Positions 1 through 9,375 of a stretch of 64,000 nucleotides of DNA are shown one piece after another. Source of the DNA: Gammaproteobacteria bacterium (GTDB lineage: Bacteria; Pseudomonadota; Gammaproteobacteria; Pseudomonadales; Pseudohongiellaceae). The translations under genes were made by a program, and so were the position numbers. The stretch covers positions 41,780-105,779 of the forward strand of contig BPDI01000005.1 in assembly GCA_019654215.1 (NCBI GenBank), read 5' to 3'. The stretch's first letter is position 1. The number at the start of each line of letters is the position of its first letter. The notes beneath the pieces are model-generated. The model was not told the origin of the DNA, ran no database searches, and saw only the letters and a program-made list of their open reading frames with translations.

Positions 1-615
1 GATCATGACGTCAGATTGGTATTTGGCTCGTCTGGAAGATTCTTTGCTCAGATTTCAAATGGCGCACCATTTGATCTGTTTTTCTCCGCCGATCAAGAAA
101 AGCCACAAGAACTAATTGAAAGTGGGTTAGCAATCGACGATTCACTCTTCACATATGCGCTCGGCGTTTTGGTTCTCTGGTCCCGTTATGAGCAATTGAT
201 TCAAACCTCACCAGCGGTACTTAGTTCTAATCAATTTAACAGACTAGCAATCGCCAATGCTCGACATGCTCCTTACGGAGTTGCTGCTGAAGAAGTGCTG
301 AGTAATTTAAATCTACTTGCTGATCTGCAATCGAAATTAGTACGAGGTGAAAACATCGCCCAAACTTTTCAGTTTGTTTTTACCGGCAATGCGGAATTGG
401 GATTCGTAGCTAAGTCTCAGGTCTACCAAGATAACAACTTGATTTCAGGTTCGGCATGGCAGGTCACTGAGGATTTACATTCGCCCATAAGACAGGATGC
501 TGTGTTGCTACAACGAGCTAGCACTAATGATGCTGCGCTAGAATTTTTGTCCTTTGTAAGAAGCAATCGTGGTCGTTCTATCATTGAATCCTATGGCTAC
601 GTAGTAGGTGATTGA
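1..615 (+). CDS. modA: ModA, periplasmic molybdate-binding protein (5' partial)
   Basis: C-terminal 204 residues of the solute-binding protein of a molybdate ABC transporter. It captures molybdate in the periplasm and hands it to the ModB/ModC channel. The frame is open to the first base of the window, so the N-terminus and signal peptide lie upstream. Visible family marks are FGSSGRFFAQI followed by NGAPFDLFFSADQEKP, typical of the ModA oxyanion-binding region. The C-terminal half has the usual LGFVAKSQV and AVLLQRASTNDAALEFLSFV segments. The stop is one base before the ATG of modB, and modC follows, so the three form an operon. Tungstate binding is an alternative that cannot be excluded from sequence. 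Confidence 0.93.
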   Translation, partial: DHDVRLVFGSSGRFFAQISNGAPFDLFFSADQEKPQELIESGLAIDDSLFTYALGVLVLWSRYEQLIQTSPAVLSSNQFNRLAIANARHAPYGVAAEEVLSNLNLLADLQSKLVRGENIAQTFQFVFTGNAELGFVAKSQVYQDNNLISGSAWQVTEDLHSPIRQDAVLLQRASTNDAALEFLSFVRSNRGRSIIESYGYVVGD

Positions 616-616
616 T

Positions 617-1312
617 ATGGGATTCAGTGAAGCCGATGTAGCCGCAATACTCCTGACACTGCGATTAGCAACAACAGTAACCATCTTGCTGTTATTTTTT
701 GGAGCACCATTAGCGTGGTGGCTTGCGCGTACTTCATCTCGATTCAAAGGGCCAATAGGTGCGCTAATTGCACTTCCACTAGTGTTACCGCCAACAGTGC
801 TGGGGTTTTATTTGTTGATAGCACTTGGTCCTAATGGGCCAATTGGTCAGCTCACTCAATCCCTGGGGCTAGGTACATTGGCATTCAGCTATTCCGGTCT
901 AGTGATTGGATCAATTTTTTATTCACTGCCATTTGTAGTGCAGCCATTGCAAAACGCTTTTGAAGCAGTCGGTGATCGACCCTTAGAAGTTGCTGCCACA
1001 CTGGGTGCCGGCCCGGTAGATCGGTTTTTCTCAATAGCACTTCCCATGGCGAAGCCTGGATTTTTCACCGCTGCCGTTCTGGGGTTCGCGCATACCGTTG
1101 GCGAATTTGGTGTAGTGTTAATGATCGGCGGAAACATCCCTGGTGAAACACGTGTTGTGTCGGTACAGATTTATGATCATGTAGAAGCACTTGCCTATGA
1201 TCAGGCCAATCAATTAGCGCTATTAATGATTATTTTTTCCTTCCTGGTTTTACTTTCTGTCTATGGCATGCAAAAGAAATCTCACCGACAGGTATTGAGG
1301 TTTAGCCCATGA
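617..1312 (+). CDS. modB: ModB, molybdate ABC transporter permease
   Basis: Inner-membrane permease of the molybdate importer. About 231 residues with five or so hydrophobic segments, and the binding-protein-dependent permease signature around EVAATLGAGPVDRFFSIALP (the EAA loop that docks ModC). ALPLVLPPTVLGFYLL and the GEFGVVLMIGGNIPGETR loop are typical of ModB. I prefer the ATG at 617, because an AGGTGA sequence lies just upstream; an in-frame GTG at 608 overlapping modA is possible. Its TGA overlaps the ATG of modC (ATGA), indicating translational coupling. Intact, normal length. Confidence 0.95.
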   Translation: MGFSEADVAAILLTLRLATTVTILLLFFGAPLAWWLARTSSRFKGPIGALIALPLVLPPTVLGFYLLIALGPNGPIGQLTQSLGLGTLAFSYSGLVIGSIFYSLPFVVQPLQNAFEAVGDRPLEVAATLGAGPVDRFFSIALPMAKPGFFTAAVLGFAHTVGEFGVVLMIGGNIPGETRVVSVQIYDHVEALAYDQANQLALLMIIFSFLVLLSVYGMQKKSHRQVLRFSP

Positions 1313-2419
1313 ATGTCAGCAATCCTACAGCCAATCAAATCAGAGTGGCTATAAACCACGAGCTATCGGAACGAGGCGGGCGCGCCTTTAACTTGGAAGT
1401 AGATCTTGATCTTCCCGCCAAAGGAATAACGGCAGTGTTTGGTGAGTCCGGTTCCGGCAAGACCACTTTACTTCGGTGTATAGCAGGGTTGGAAACAAGC
1501 TCCCGAGGAGAAATTCAAGTTAGAGATGCGGTCTGGCAAAGCGAAACAGATGTTATTCCTCCTCATCAGAGACGTGTGGGCTACGTGTTCCAGGAGTCGA
1601 GTTTATTTCCCCATTTGAATGTTAAGAAGAATATCGCCTTCGGAATCTCTCGTTCTCCTTCGCTATTGGACTCACAGCGCTACGATCAGATCATCGAACT
1701 CATGGGATTAGCACCACTATTGCAACAATACCCTGACCAATTGTCGGGGGGTGAACGACAGCGCGCGGCGATAGCCAGAGCTTTAATTATTGAGCCTGAC
1801 TTACTTTTAATGGATGAGCCTTTGGCTTCATTGGACATAAAGAGAAAACAGGAGATCTTGCCTTACCTGGAGTCAGTGCATGAAAAATTAGATGTACCGA
1901 TAATTTATGTTACCCACTCCGTCGACGAAGTGGCGCGTCTTGCTGACTTTTCTGGTAGTGCTGCAAGAAGGCAAAGTCATCGCCAATGGAGGATTGAAAG
2001 AAGTTTTATCGGACATAGAGCTTCCACTACAACTGGGTGAGGAAACCGGTGTTGTGGTTGAAGCCGAGGTCAAGGAGCGCGACAGCGACTGGAATTTAAT
2101 ACGGGCGACCTTTGAGGGCGGAGAATTGTGGATTAAAGATAGCGGAGATGAAATTGGACACAATATCCGTATTCGTATACTTGCTCGGGATGTGAGCCTG
2201 GCACTTAGCGAGCATTCAGACACAAGTATTATTAATCGTCTACGAGTAAAAGTAGAGAAAATTCAGGATATCATTGATCAATCAATGTTGTTGGTAAGTC
2301 TTAAAGCTGGCAATAGCAATATCATTGCCCGTTTGTCGCGCCGATCAGCTCATCACTTAAATATAAATGCAGGCATGGAAGTATGGGCGCAGATTAAAGG
2401 TGTAGCAATATTGCGTTGA
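1309..2419 (+). CDS. modC: ModC, molybdate ABC transporter ATPase (one frameshift)
   Basis: ATPase that powers molybdate import. Walker A GESGSGKT is at residues 45-52, the LSGGERQ signature at 145-151 and Walker B LLLMDEP at 165-171. The second half carries the C-terminal TOBE/Mop-type regulatory domain typical of ModC. The frame breaks near 1950: one extra T in a TTTT run separates HSVDEVARLAD from the expected FLVVLQEGKVIANG, which continues in frame +2 to 2419. Removing that base restores a full-length protein, so I read this as one gene with a homopolymer indel, probably a sequencing error. The start overlaps the modB stop. The stop lies one base from the convergent modE stop. Confidence 0.9.
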
Positions 2420-2420
2420 G

Positions 2421-3224
2421 TTAGTCTGCCATCAAAATAACACTAGACGCCTTAAACAGCGCACAGGCCTGATCACCTTTCTTTAGTTTTAGCGTGCTCG
2501 CACTTTGATTGGTAATGATGCTACACAGAGTTTTTCCATCGCCAAGATCTATAATAACTTCACTGTTAACTTTGCCTTTAACAACATTGCTGACTTTTCC
2601 AATAAGTTTATTTCGGGCACTGGTTGCTACGTCCAATTCTTTGCTGAGAATAATCCAGGAAGACTTAATCAGAGCTATAACATAGTTACCTTTTTTGAAT
2701 TTCATTTTTTGTGAGCTGTCATTAGTAATATGTGCCACAATCGATGCTGAGCCACTGATCTTAAGTACGACTTCGGTATTAACAGCACCGCGAACCACCT
2801 TTTCAATTAATCCTCTAAACTGATTTCTTGCACTAGACCGCAAAGCATTACTCCTTAGAAAATTGGCAAGATCACCCATCGAATGCAAACTGGTTCCCAG
2901 TCTGTCCACATAGGCAGCATGCTCATCTTCTAGTTCGATAAACCCTAGCAAGATGTCTCGGCCGAAATCGGTTAATTTCGTGCCACCCCCTTTGGCGCCC
3001 CCTTTAGATCTTGAAACTAGAGGCTTATCGGATAGATTATTCATCGCATCGATGCGGTCCCAGGCAGTTTTATAACTGATTCCAACCCGTTTTGCTGCGG
3101 CAGTTATGGATCCGCATTCTTCTATGGCTGCCAATAATTCGAACTGGGAATTAGAAAACGACTGCTGGTCAGCGTCCAGTAGGAACAAATTAGCTTTTAG
3201 GGTAGAAGCCTTCTTTCTGGGCAT
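2421..3224 (-). CDS. modE: ModE, molybdate-responsive transcriptional regulator
   Basis: Cytoplasmic DNA-binding regulator that represses molybdate transport genes when it binds molybdate. The N-terminal winged helix-turn-helix (about residues 20-115) contains CGSITAAAKRVGISYKTAWDRI, a characteristic ModE recognition helix, and the glycine-rich SKGGAKGGGTKLTDFG segment. Two tandem Mop/TOBE domains follow (about 130-200 and 203-265), which form the oxyanion sites of the dimer. Length 267 matches E. coli ModE closely. It faces modC tail to tail with one base between stops, so it is transcribed apart from the operon it probably controls. The modABC promoter is outside the window, and I see no clear Mo-box next to modE. 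Confidence 0.95.
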   Translation of the reverse strand: MPRKKASTLKANLFLLDADQQSFSNSQFELLAAIEECGSITAAAKRVGISYKTAWDRIDAMNNLSDKPLVSRSKGGAKGGGTKLTDFGRDILLGFIELEDEHAAYVDRLGTSLHSMGDLANFLRSNALRSSARNQFRGLIEKVVRGAVNTEVVLKISGSASIVAHITNDSSQKMKFKKGNYVIALIKSSWIILSKELDVATSARNKLIGKVSNVVKGKVNSEVIIDLGDGKTLCSIITNQSASTLKLKKGDQACALFKASSVILMAD

Positions 3225-3375
3225 GAATCAATAGCTCTGTTACTTCCTGTCAAATTGTACCTCAGCGGCATGAATCACTCACCGTCACTTTTTTCGACGT
3301 AATAATTGACGGTTTAGCTGGCCAATGGCATAAGGGGGATAACTAAATCGACACAGGAATATCAGGAATAACAGA

Positions 3376-4294
3376 ATGAAGAATAACCTCTTGAAAGGTG
3401 GACTAATCGCAGTGCTGGCCGTTGTATTAGCGAGCATAGGACTTACCGCGGCTCAGCAGCGTCCAACCCTCACGCCGGAACAATTAGAACGGCTAACGAT
3501 CAGGCCTATACCTGGAAAAGAAGGCATGTACCTCATGCCGGGTTTCGATGGTGGTTTATCAGGTGGCAATATCGCAATTCGGGTGACAGATGAAGGCGTA
3601 ATTCTCGTCGACAACAAATATTCTTATAGCTACGAAGATATAATCCGTCAGGTTGCCAGCATAACTGATCAACCAATTCTATATGTCTTAAACACTCATC
3701 ATCATTTCGATCATGCCGGCGCTAATGCCTCTTTCATGCCTAGTGCACAGGTAATCGGTCATGAAAATGTAAGGGTGAATATGTTGCGAAACGTTGGGCC
3801 GAGTGCTTCTCCCGATGGCGCACCGCGCATTACTTACAACGATAAAACGTCAGTACATCTTGGTGATGCTGAAATTGAGGCGTTTCATTTTGGTTGTGGT
3901 CATACCAATGGTGACTCGGCAATTCTATTTACCGATCAACGTACGATTCATACCGGTGATTTATTTATTTGGGGAGAACGCATGGATGGTAGCACTCTCG
4001 CGCCATTTATTGATTACGGCAATGGCGGCCTGCGCTAGTGACTGGGTGGCAACACTGGACCAGATTCTGGCATTAGATTTTGACACTGTCGTACCTGGCC
4101 ATGGACCATTATTGAGGAAAGCAGAAATCAGGATTTTCCGGGATAAATTTGAGCGGATGATTTCGCGAATTCGTACTTTGATTAATTCTGGAACGAGTAG
4201 AGATGACATCACCAGTGACTTGGATATTTCAGATTTAAACTGGCCATTAGCACCGGATCGCATTCAAGCAATTTATGACGAGTTAACCCAATAA
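3376..4294 (+). CDS. Secreted metallo-beta-lactamase-fold hydrolase (one frameshift)
   Basis: Zinc hydrolase of the MBL superfamily, exported by an N-terminal signal peptide (LIAVLAVVLASIGLTAA). The metal motif HHHFDH is at residues 108-113. GCGHTNGDSAI supplies the next His, HTGDLF the bridging Asp, and VPGHGP the last His. The frame breaks near 4030: ORF one ends shortly after IDYGNGG, and the remaining half (SDWVATLDQILALDFDTVVPGHG) reads in another frame to 4294. An extra base in the GGCGGCC stretch explains it. The subfamily resembles secreted MBL proteins of unknown substrate, not true beta-lactamases. It is followed 22 bases later by an amidohydrolase remnant on the same strand. Confidence 0.85.
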
Positions 4295-4316
4295 GAAACA
4301 CCAAGAAGTAGATGTT

Positions 4317-4682
4317 ATGAGAGTTAGAGTCTTATTTTTCATTGCGCTTGTTCTTCCTCAATGGATATTGGCACAAGCATCATTAAGACCCGATGTTCCC
4401 ATTGCAATTGTCGGCGGTATGTTACTGGATGGTTATGAAACTGAACCCGTTCACGACTCGGTCGTTGTATTTGAAGATGGGATAATTACTGCTGTTGGTG
4501 AACGCTAATCGCCTTGTTTCTGCAAGCATACACATATGCATATCGATTTAATCGGCCCTGGCGAGTACGACGACTATTACGCCTTTCTCAATGAAATGGA
4601 AAGACTAGCGGAAGCAATGTCTATTGCATTGAAGCAGATGATGCGCGGCGGTGTCGTGACTGAGATCGGCCATGCGTTCTAG
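4317..4682 (+). pseudogene. Decayed secreted amidohydrolase remnant
   Basis: Two pieces of an imidazolonepropionase/prolidase-type amidohydrolase remain in one frame. The first (4317-4508) encodes a signal peptide and the N-terminal beta-strand region ending GIITAVGER, then hits TAA. Nine codons later the frame resumes at 4536 with MHIDLIGPGEYDDYYAF and continues to EIGHAF, ending at TAG 4680-4682. In intact relatives about twenty residues separate these pieces and several hundred residues of TIM barrel follow. The gene therefore has an internal stop, a short internal deletion and a large 3' truncation. This is true gene decay, not an indel artefact. Confidence 0.75.
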
Positions 4683-4695
4683 TATTTTGAACTCA

Positions 4696-6049
4696 TTAGA
4701 GAAGTAGATGCCCGATTAACACTGCGATCGGTAGCGAGATTAGCGTACGTAGTAAAAAGATTTGGGCTATGTCAAAAAATCCGAGAGGGATTTTCGATTT
4801 AATAATTAGCGCACCTACTTCAGACATATAGATCAGCTGAGTCACGGAAACAGTCGCGACGACGAAGCGAGTAAGTTCACTACTAATATTTACTCCCACC
4901 AAGGCAGGTAAATACATGTCGGTAAATCCAACCAGCATTAATGGCGCAGCTGTTTGAGCTTCATCTAATTGAAACAGATTAAGGATTGGTGCCACTGGTG
5001 CACCCAGCCAATCGAATACTGGTGTGTACTCCGCAAGAATCAATGCCGTGGTTCCTAAACCCATCACTACCGGAATAAGGGAGAGCCAGATCTCGGAAAC
5101 GTTGCGCCCAATTCTTTGTAAAAGTTCGGTTGGGCTAGGCGCATTAGAAGCACGTTCCAGCGCCTGATTAATCGCGATTGGCAACAGTCTAACTCCTGGC
5201 TTTACAGATCGACTGTCGTCGTCGGCGGTGCCATCGATAAAGTTATCAGGAATATGCTTCAGCGGTGGCAATCGAGGAGTGACTAACGCAGCGACAAAAC
5301 CAATCACAATAATGGAGAAGTAATAAGGAACAAATAGATGGCCGAGACCAATGTACTCTATAACCACCAGAGAGAAAGAAACCGATACCACCGAAAAGTT
5401 TGTGCAAATTACCGCAGCTTCTCGAGCAGTGTAGAAACCGCGTTCAAATTGTTGCGAAGTAATGAACACGCCGACAGGTCCTGAGCCCATCCAGGACGCC
5501 ATGGCATCGATCGCAGAGCGCCCGGGCAGTCCAAACACTCGATAAAAAATGCGGCTCATCATCACACCAATAAATTCCATTAATCCGAAATCTACCAGCA
5601 GTGGTAGAAATATCGCGCCTATTCCGAGATAGGTCATGGTGATAGGAATTAAATTACCCAGAGTAGTTCCGCTAGTGGCAACGCCGGTTAAGAATTCAGG
5701 GCCAATCTGAAAAATATAAGCGGTTGCTGCGATGGCGCCGAACAAACGCATGGTGAACCAGAAGGGATGGTAGGGTTAAGTGATCGGATAAATAGCTGAG
5801 TTTCTTTTTAGTACTGATGCTTATTGCGAACAACAGAGTCAGCAACACTGAACTTACAATAAATAAACCAGCGAGATGCACCAGTTGTGCTTGGAAATTG
5901 TTGATAAACAAATCGCCAAACCAAGCCATGCCGATCGTGACTTGTCCATCAACAACCAGAGGCGTTAAGAAAAACAAAACCCCAACTGCGGATGGCAGAA
6001 GAAAAAGTAGCCATCGGTTTAAGGGAGGTTGTTGTGTAATTTTGCTCAA
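4696..6049 (-). CDS. YjiH-like nucleoside-recognition (GATE) domain membrane protein (one frameshift)
   Basis: Polytopic inner-membrane protein of the YjiH/nucleoside-recognition family, with about ten hydrophobic segments. SWMGSGPVGVFITSQQFERG and the C-terminal GFTDMYLPALVGVN are features of GATE-domain proteins. Transported substrate is unknown. The N-terminal 90 or so residues lie in one frame (from TTG 6049) and the rest in another, with the junction near 5760 in the ACCATCCC stretch; joined, the product is about 450 residues, normal for the family. The gene starts four bases after the hisC stop on the same strand, so the two are probably co-transcribed. The TTG start is unusual, and I see no strong ribosome-binding site. 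Confidence 0.75.
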
Positions 6050-6053
6050 CGAC

Positions 6054-7119
6054 TTATCTCATTAAAGCCAGGCAATCGAGAAGTTGTTCCATATCAGCAT
6101 CGTCACCAATGGTTATGCGCAAGTGGTTTTCTAATCCTAGAGCCTGAGCTTGGTCGCGCAAGATGATTCCATGGTCGGAAAGATAGTCGAAAGTTTTTTT
6201 GCTATCTGCAAACTTCACCAATAGAAAATTGGTTACGCTGGGATAAATTTTTTCGACAAATGGCAATTCATTTAATTTCTTTTTGACAGATTTTTTAGTG
6301 GATAATATTCGATCCCGCTGTGTTTCCATAAATGATACGCCTATATCACTGAGGGCGTTTAACGCGATGCGAGCACTTGGATCCGGAATAGGGTAGGGAG
6401 CGATAAGCTTTGATAGCAATTCGATAACATCAGGCTGCGCTAACACAAAACCGATGCGAACCGGGTGCGAGACTAAATGCCTTGGACAGGGTTCGTAATA
6501 TAACGAGGTTTGGTACTTTGTTGATATCCAGGGCGAACGACTCATTCGGCGTAAACTCAATATAAGCCTCATCGATTACAACAAAGGCTTCATCTTTAAA
6601 ATGATCGGCGATGGAAACGACATCGCTTCTTTTTAAAAGATTTCCGGTTGGGTTATTTGGATGGCAAAGGAAAACAAGTTTTGGGTTTTTCTTAATCGAT
6701 TTAAAACTATTGAGATCTAGACTAAATTCCGGCGCAATTAGCGGCACATTTTGAATCTCGACCTGGTGAGCCTCAGCAATAAACCCATACATCGCGTAAG
6801 TTGGAGGACTAATTACGATACTGTCCTGTTTAGGTTCACAAAAAGCACGAATCAGTAAATCGATACCTTCATCGGCCCCTCGGGTGGTAAGAACATTGTC
6901 TGATTGGGTGTGTGCGTAGAGGCCATATTTTGTCACTAAATCGCCAGGCAAAAAATCTGGATAGCGTTGCCAGGTTTCTTTCTCGGGCATTTCATAGGCT
7001 GGGTAGGGAGATTCATTAGCATTGAGATAACTGTTGCCAATGCCACCGATTCTGCGCGCCGATTGATAGGGGATGAGGTCCTTGATTTGCCGTGCCGCAA
7101 GTTTATCCGCTAAACTCAT
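6054..7119 (-). CDS. hisC: Histidinol-phosphate aminotransferase-like PLP enzyme (one frameshift)
   Basis: Class I/II aminotransferase that converts imidazole-acetol phosphate and glutamate to histidinol phosphate in histidine synthesis. Landmarks are YLNANESPYP near residue 31, CHPNNPTGN at 152-160, VIDEAYIEF at 181-189 and the PLP lysine in TLSKAFSLA (K213). The frame breaks near 6480, just after SLA; RIGFVLAQPDV and the C-terminal domain continue in another frame to 6054. A one-base indel in the CACCCGG stretch accounts for it. No other his genes are nearby, so a role with another aromatic or phosphorylated substrate is possible. Confidence 0.85.
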
Positions 7120-7394
7120 TTTGCTCCTGATAAAGTCTTATTAACTACACTAGCAAGGCAAGCATAAGGGCTAAAGCTTGCTTAATCCATCCTCTATTTT
7201 GATTTCGATTGACTACACATGGAAATCACAGATTCTTGCCAGTAGGCTTCTAAATGGTGTTCTTATTGCCTGGTTTAGTAGCAAGAGTTCACCATGATCT
7301 ATGAAGTTCCACTCCCTGTTTCGACGCTAGGTTGGCGAAGGACGCTTACCGGAACAGGTCGCTTTTCTCTTAAAGGAAGTGGTTTAATGACGAT

Positions 7395-7874
7395 ATGAGC
7401 GCAAAAATTTCACTTCTCAGACTCCTAATAATAGTGCTGGCTGCCGCAGTACTAATCGGGCTTACGCTTCATACCAAAAACAATGTCGTGGCTCAGGAAG
7501 CATCGCCACCAATGGCTGTCGATTTAGATGCTGTTGAATGGAGCCCACCTGGTGGTGGTAATGGCACGCCACTGGGTTTGCGGACTGCTCGCATGGGTGT
7601 GGATCCTATTAGTGGAGGTGTGACTTACTACGCGATGTTTCCTGCGGGCACACACTTCGATACCCACTGGCATACATATGATGAGCATGTCGTGGTAGTC
7701 AAAGGGCAGTTAAGCATCGTACTAGGTGATACTAAGCACGACTTAAAGGTTGGCAGCTATGTACTTATTCCCGGAAAACTGAATCATGCTTGGGACATTC
7801 CAGCGGGTGGCAGTGAAGCCGTCATTCTGGTGAGCCGACGCGGTCCTGCCGACTTCCATTTCGTCGAAGAATAG
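7395..7874 (+). CDS. Membrane-anchored cupin protein
   Basis: Small protein (159 residues) with a single N-terminal hydrophobic helix (about 8-26) acting as signal anchor, followed by a cupin beta-barrel. The first cupin motif is FDTHWHTYDEHVVVVKG with metal-binding His-x-His and Glu. The second is LIPGKLNHAWD with the last His. No enzymatic function can be assigned. An AAAGGAAG ribosome-binding site lies about 15 bases upstream of ATG 7395. Two other secreted cupins in this window (39432, 54908) belong to different subgroups. It stands alone, with about 275 bases upstream in which I recognise nothing specific. Confidence 0.8.
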   Translation: MSAKISLLRLLIIVLAAAVLIGLTLHTKNNVVAQEASPPMAVDLDAVEWSPPGGGNGTPLGLRTARMGVDPISGGVTYYAMFPAGTHFDTHWHTYDEHVVVVKGQLSIVLGDTKHDLKVGSYVLIPGKLNHAWDIPAGGSEAVILVSRRGPADFHFVEE

Positions 7875-8091
7875 TGGACAAATAAAAGCATGATTTATCA
7901 CTCTCTATGACACCTGGTTATAAACTGTTGCTTATTGTTGTAAATTACAATTTGTTGCATCTAATCAATGGTTTACGCCGCTGCATACAGCACTCTCAAC
8001 GGAATTGCTGTGGACTTTAGAAGTGAGGACCCTTAACATTTCATTCCTGTTTGGCTTAGCAAAATTTTTCGAAATTCCGGGGGTTCAGAGA

Positions 8092-9236
8092 ATGAATACA
8101 CCGTTTAAAAACACAAAAGTAACGTTGGGTTTGGCACTGGGGGCAGTGATTTCTACTTCTGTTCTAGCCCAATCTGGCAGCCTGCGCAGTGAATATTCCG
8201 ACCTGGCGGATTTGTATAACGCCTTGGACGTGACTCAAGCAGGTATCTATGATGCCATGGCGACATCAATGCGAGTCCTGATTCTCAGGAAGGGCGCATG
8301 GAACTCAAGATGCATCTGGACATGATGGCAGAGGCTGATGGTCACGGTGGCCATGGTGGTATGGCGATGGAAATGCCTATGGATGGTCTCTTCGGCGAGT
8401 TAGAAACTGAAGCTCGAATTATCCTGGGTGGCGGTTTGCGAGAATCCCATTCCGATAGTGATGCCAGTGAAGCATTTGGTAACTCTGAAGCGCTGACGGT
8501 TCATGCCGGCATGGTTTTGGCTCACGGCCGCAGTTTCGAAAAAGCCCTTTGGGACATATATGCTGACGAATCTACCAGCATTTACCAGAAGCAGTTAGCG
8601 ACCAATGAAGCGATTCGCGAATACCTTACTTCTGATGCACAGCACGCAGTTTCCACTTCGCCTAAGTCAGCAGAACTTTATCTCGATCATACTTATGCCA
8701 ATGCGTTTCGCATGGGTTATCCAAAGTTAAGTGGATTGTTGTATTCAAACCAGTGGTTGCAACTTGCTTCATTAGAAGCAATTATCATTGGACAGGTTGA
8801 TCCTCAGTTTGCGGGTCGTGTTCCTGTGACTTTGGAACGATACTGGAACAAGGTTGGTTCTGACACCGGTATGACTATGTTCCCGGCTCCTTCGGAAATG
8901 CCAAGCGCGCCGGCAATCACACCCTCGCTTTACAGCCAGTCACCAATGGCAGCAGTGATTATTGATAATTTGAATATGCTTGAGTCAGCACTGGCTGATG
9001 TTATCGCTTATCCAAATTTGCAGGATCGTGAAACTATCATCGATCAGGTAGTTAATCAGTACACTTCTGATGACATGTATGTTGCAGAAACTATGGATTA
9101 TTTGCTGAATGCATTACGTGGCGGGATCTTCAATCAGGGTGGCCCTGCAATTGGAGAACTGTCTCGTTCAGAACGTAACCGTACTCGTGATGCGATGAAC
9201 ATGAATCACGCGATGATCATGTCAGCGCCTCAGTAA
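8092..9236 (+). CDS. Secreted protein of unknown function with His/Met-rich patch (one frameshift)
   Basis: Not recognised. ATG 8092 opens a clear signal peptide (LGLALGAVISTSVLAQ), so this start is preferred over the upstream in-frame codon at 8005. The frame shifts near 8270: NASPDSQEGRMELKMH reads in the downstream frame, and the first frame runs into a dead end at 8325. The mature protein of about 355 residues is helix-rich. It contains a short GHGGHGGMAMEMPM patch (about residue 85) that could bind copper or another soft metal, and several further conserved-looking His (TVHAGMVLAHG, YLDHTYANAFRMGYP). No transmembrane helix follows the signal. A hairpin terminator lies at 9285-9310. Function unknown. 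Confidence 0.6.
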
Positions 9237-9284
9237 TCCGCTTTAAAAGCGGAGATTTCTACAGCAACGCAGCAGAACTAAAAA

Positions 9285-9310
9285 GCGACCACAAGGTGAT
9301 CGTTTTTTAT
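9285..9310 (+). terminator. Rho-independent terminator after the 8092-9236 gene
   Basis: Imperfect hairpin GCGACCAC / GTGATCG followed by TTTTTT, about 50 bases after the stop codon at 9236. A second small hairpin (CCGCTTT / AAAGCGG, 9238-9252) precedes it. Confidence 0.65.
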
Positions 9311-9375
9311 TAACAAATTCTCGAATTTTGAGAAGTTTATTCTGCCGCTCTGGATTTGTTATGATTGTTTCATGC

